Under the pieces are notes generated by a model. The model was not told the origin of the DNA and searched no databases. It saw only the letters and a list, made by a program, of their open reading frames with translations. A stretch of 6,285 bases of DNA from NCBI GenBank assembly GCA_029059925.1, contig JAIDVA010000004.1:1-6285 (forward strand). Direction: 5' to 3'. Position 1 is the stretch's first letter. The number at the start of each line of letters is the position of its first letter. Both the position numbers and the translations under genes were made by a program. The stretch is from Eubacterium sp. Its GTDB lineage: Bacteria; Bacillota; Clostridia; Oscillospirales; Acutalibacteraceae. This document shows positions 5,531-6,285 of this stretch, piece after piece.

Positions 5531-6142
5531 ATGGTAGCAATTATTGATTACGGTGCAGGTAATCTTTCAAGTGTGAAAAAGGCGCTTGATTATCTTGGCG
5601 CCGAAAGTGAAATAACACAGGATAAGGATAAGATTATGTCAGCCTCTCACGTTATTCTTCCGGGGGTAGGTTCCTTTGGCGATGCTATGGCGTCTATGGC
5701 GGAGCGAGGACTTGTTGATACTGTAAAAAAAGCAGCACGCAGCGGAAAGCCCTTTCTCGGAATTTGTCTCGGCTTACAGCTTTTATTTGAAAGCAGTGAG
5801 GAGAGTGAGGGCGTAGAAGGCTTAGGTCTTATCAAAGGAAAAATTGTTCAGATACCGCGTGATAACGGCTTGAAAGTGCCGCATATCGGCTGGAATTCCG
5901 TTAAAATAAATCAGAAGGATGGCATTTTCAGCGGTATTGATGACGGCAGTTATTTTTATTTTGTACATTCCTTTTACCTTAAGGATGCTGAGCCGGAAGC
6001 TGTTGCCGCAGCAACCGAATATGGTGTAGGCATTGAGTGTGCCGTGCAGAAGGGTAATCTTTGTGCAACACAGTTCCATCCCGAAAAAAGCAGTAAGCTT
6101 GGCTTGAAGCTGCTTGGAAATTTTCTGAGTATGAGCGAATAA
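5531..6142 (+). CDS. hisH: Imidazole glycerol phosphate synthase, glutamine amidotransferase subunit HisH
   Basis: The class I glutamine amidotransferase half of IGP synthase. It hydrolyses glutamine and passes ammonia to HisF, which makes imidazole glycerol phosphate and AICAR in histidine biosynthesis; cytoplasmic. At 203 aa it has normal family length. Visible motifs: IDYGAGNLSSVKKAL at the N-terminus, LPGVGSFGDAM (43-53), the nucleophile elbow FLGICLGLQLL with Cys79, VPHIGWNSV (116-124), YFVHSFYL (143-150) and ATQFHPEKS with His183 and Glu185, so the Cys-His-Glu triad is complete. The start is the ATG with GGAG 6 nt upstream. hisF follows after 13 nt, making a translationally close pair. 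It appears to be the first gene of its transcript here, with the other his genes not in the window upstream. Confidence 0.97.
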   Translation: MVAIIDYGAGNLSSVKKALDYLGAESEITQDKDKIMSASHVILPGVGSFGDAMASMAERGLVDTVKKAARSGKPFLGICLGLQLLFESSEESEGVEGLGLIKGKIVQIPRDNGLKVPHIGWNSVKINQKDGIFSGIDDGSYFYFVHSFYLKDAEPEAVAAATEYGVGIECAVQKGNLCATQFHPEKSSKLGLKLLGNFLSMSE

Positions 6143-6155
6143 GGAGGGATTGATT

Positions 6156-6285
6156 ATGTACGCAAAAAGAATTATACCTTGCCTTGATGTGAAAAACGGA
6201 CGTGTTGTTAAGGGCGTGTCATTTGTTGATTTAAGAGATGCAGGTGATCCTGTTGAATGTGCCGCAGCGTATGACAGGCAGGGGG
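6156..6285 (+). CDS. hisF: Imidazole glycerol phosphate synthase, cyclase subunit HisF, 3' end cut by window
   Basis: Only the first 43 codons are inside the window. They read MYAKRIIPCLDVKNGRVVKG and continue with VSFVDLRDAGDPVE, the highly conserved N-terminus of HisF, with catalytic Asp11 and Lys19 at the positions known from the Thermotoga enzyme. HisF is the (beta/alpha)8 cyclase that uses ammonia from HisH to turn PRFAR into imidazole glycerol phosphate and AICAR. A strong AGGAGG (6142-6147) overlaps the last base of the hisH stop codon and lies 8 nt before the ATG, so the two subunits are probably made from one mRNA in similar amounts. The full protein would be about 250 aa. Confidence 0.97.
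   Translation, partial: MYAKRIIPCLDVKNGRVVKGVSFVDLRDAGDPVECAAAYDRQG

Overview
The window looks like a low-to-moderate GC chromosomal segment from an anaerobic Firmicute, most likely a gut Clostridia/Ruminococcaceae-type bacterium. That placement is an inference from the AT-rich intergenic DNA, strong AGGAGG-type ribosome binding sites, TTG start use, sigma-A-like promoters, a CCA-encoding tRNA gene and the gene content (GH95 and GH31 glycosidases). No marker in the window fixes the species.

Left part (1-3800): two glycoside hydrolase genes converge on a shared hairpin terminator. The + strand gene is a GH95-family enzyme (alpha-L-fucosidase / alpha-L-galactosidase) whose first residues lie outside the window. 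The - strand gene is a short GH31 enzyme of the type that carries an FKxDAGD nucleophile motif. Both probably trim alpha-linked sugars from plant or host glycans. They have separate promoters and opposite strands, so they are neighbours in function rather than an operon.

Middle part (3800-4290): a non-coding stretch holds a complete tRNA-Ser(CGA) gene on the - strand followed by a good intrinsic terminator. About 195 bp further on there is a second, exact 20-bp copy of the 3' end of that tRNA, again followed at once by a terminator hairpin. The DNA between the copies contains several inverted repeats and a stray Shine-Dalgarno/ATG pair with a five-codon reading frame. This looks like the scar of an integrative element at the tRNA 3' end, or the remains of a duplicated tRNA. 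It is the most unusual part of the window.

Right part (4290-6285): an integral-membrane acyltransferase-3 family gene on the - strand ends 34 nt before the tRNA-Ser. It is transcribed from a promoter that matches the sigma-A consensus at all 12 hexamer positions with 17-bp spacing. Divergently, hisH and the start of hisF (the two subunits of imidazole glycerol phosphate synthase, histidine biosynthesis) run on the + strand. A perfect 8-bp-arm dyad lies in the divergent promoter region and overlaps both -35 boxes.

I found no clear undescribed multi-gene system. The best leads are the tRNA-Ser 3'-end duplication with its structured interior, the symmetric divergent his/acyltransferase control region, and active-site features of the GH95 enzyme that point to L-galactose rather than L-fucose.
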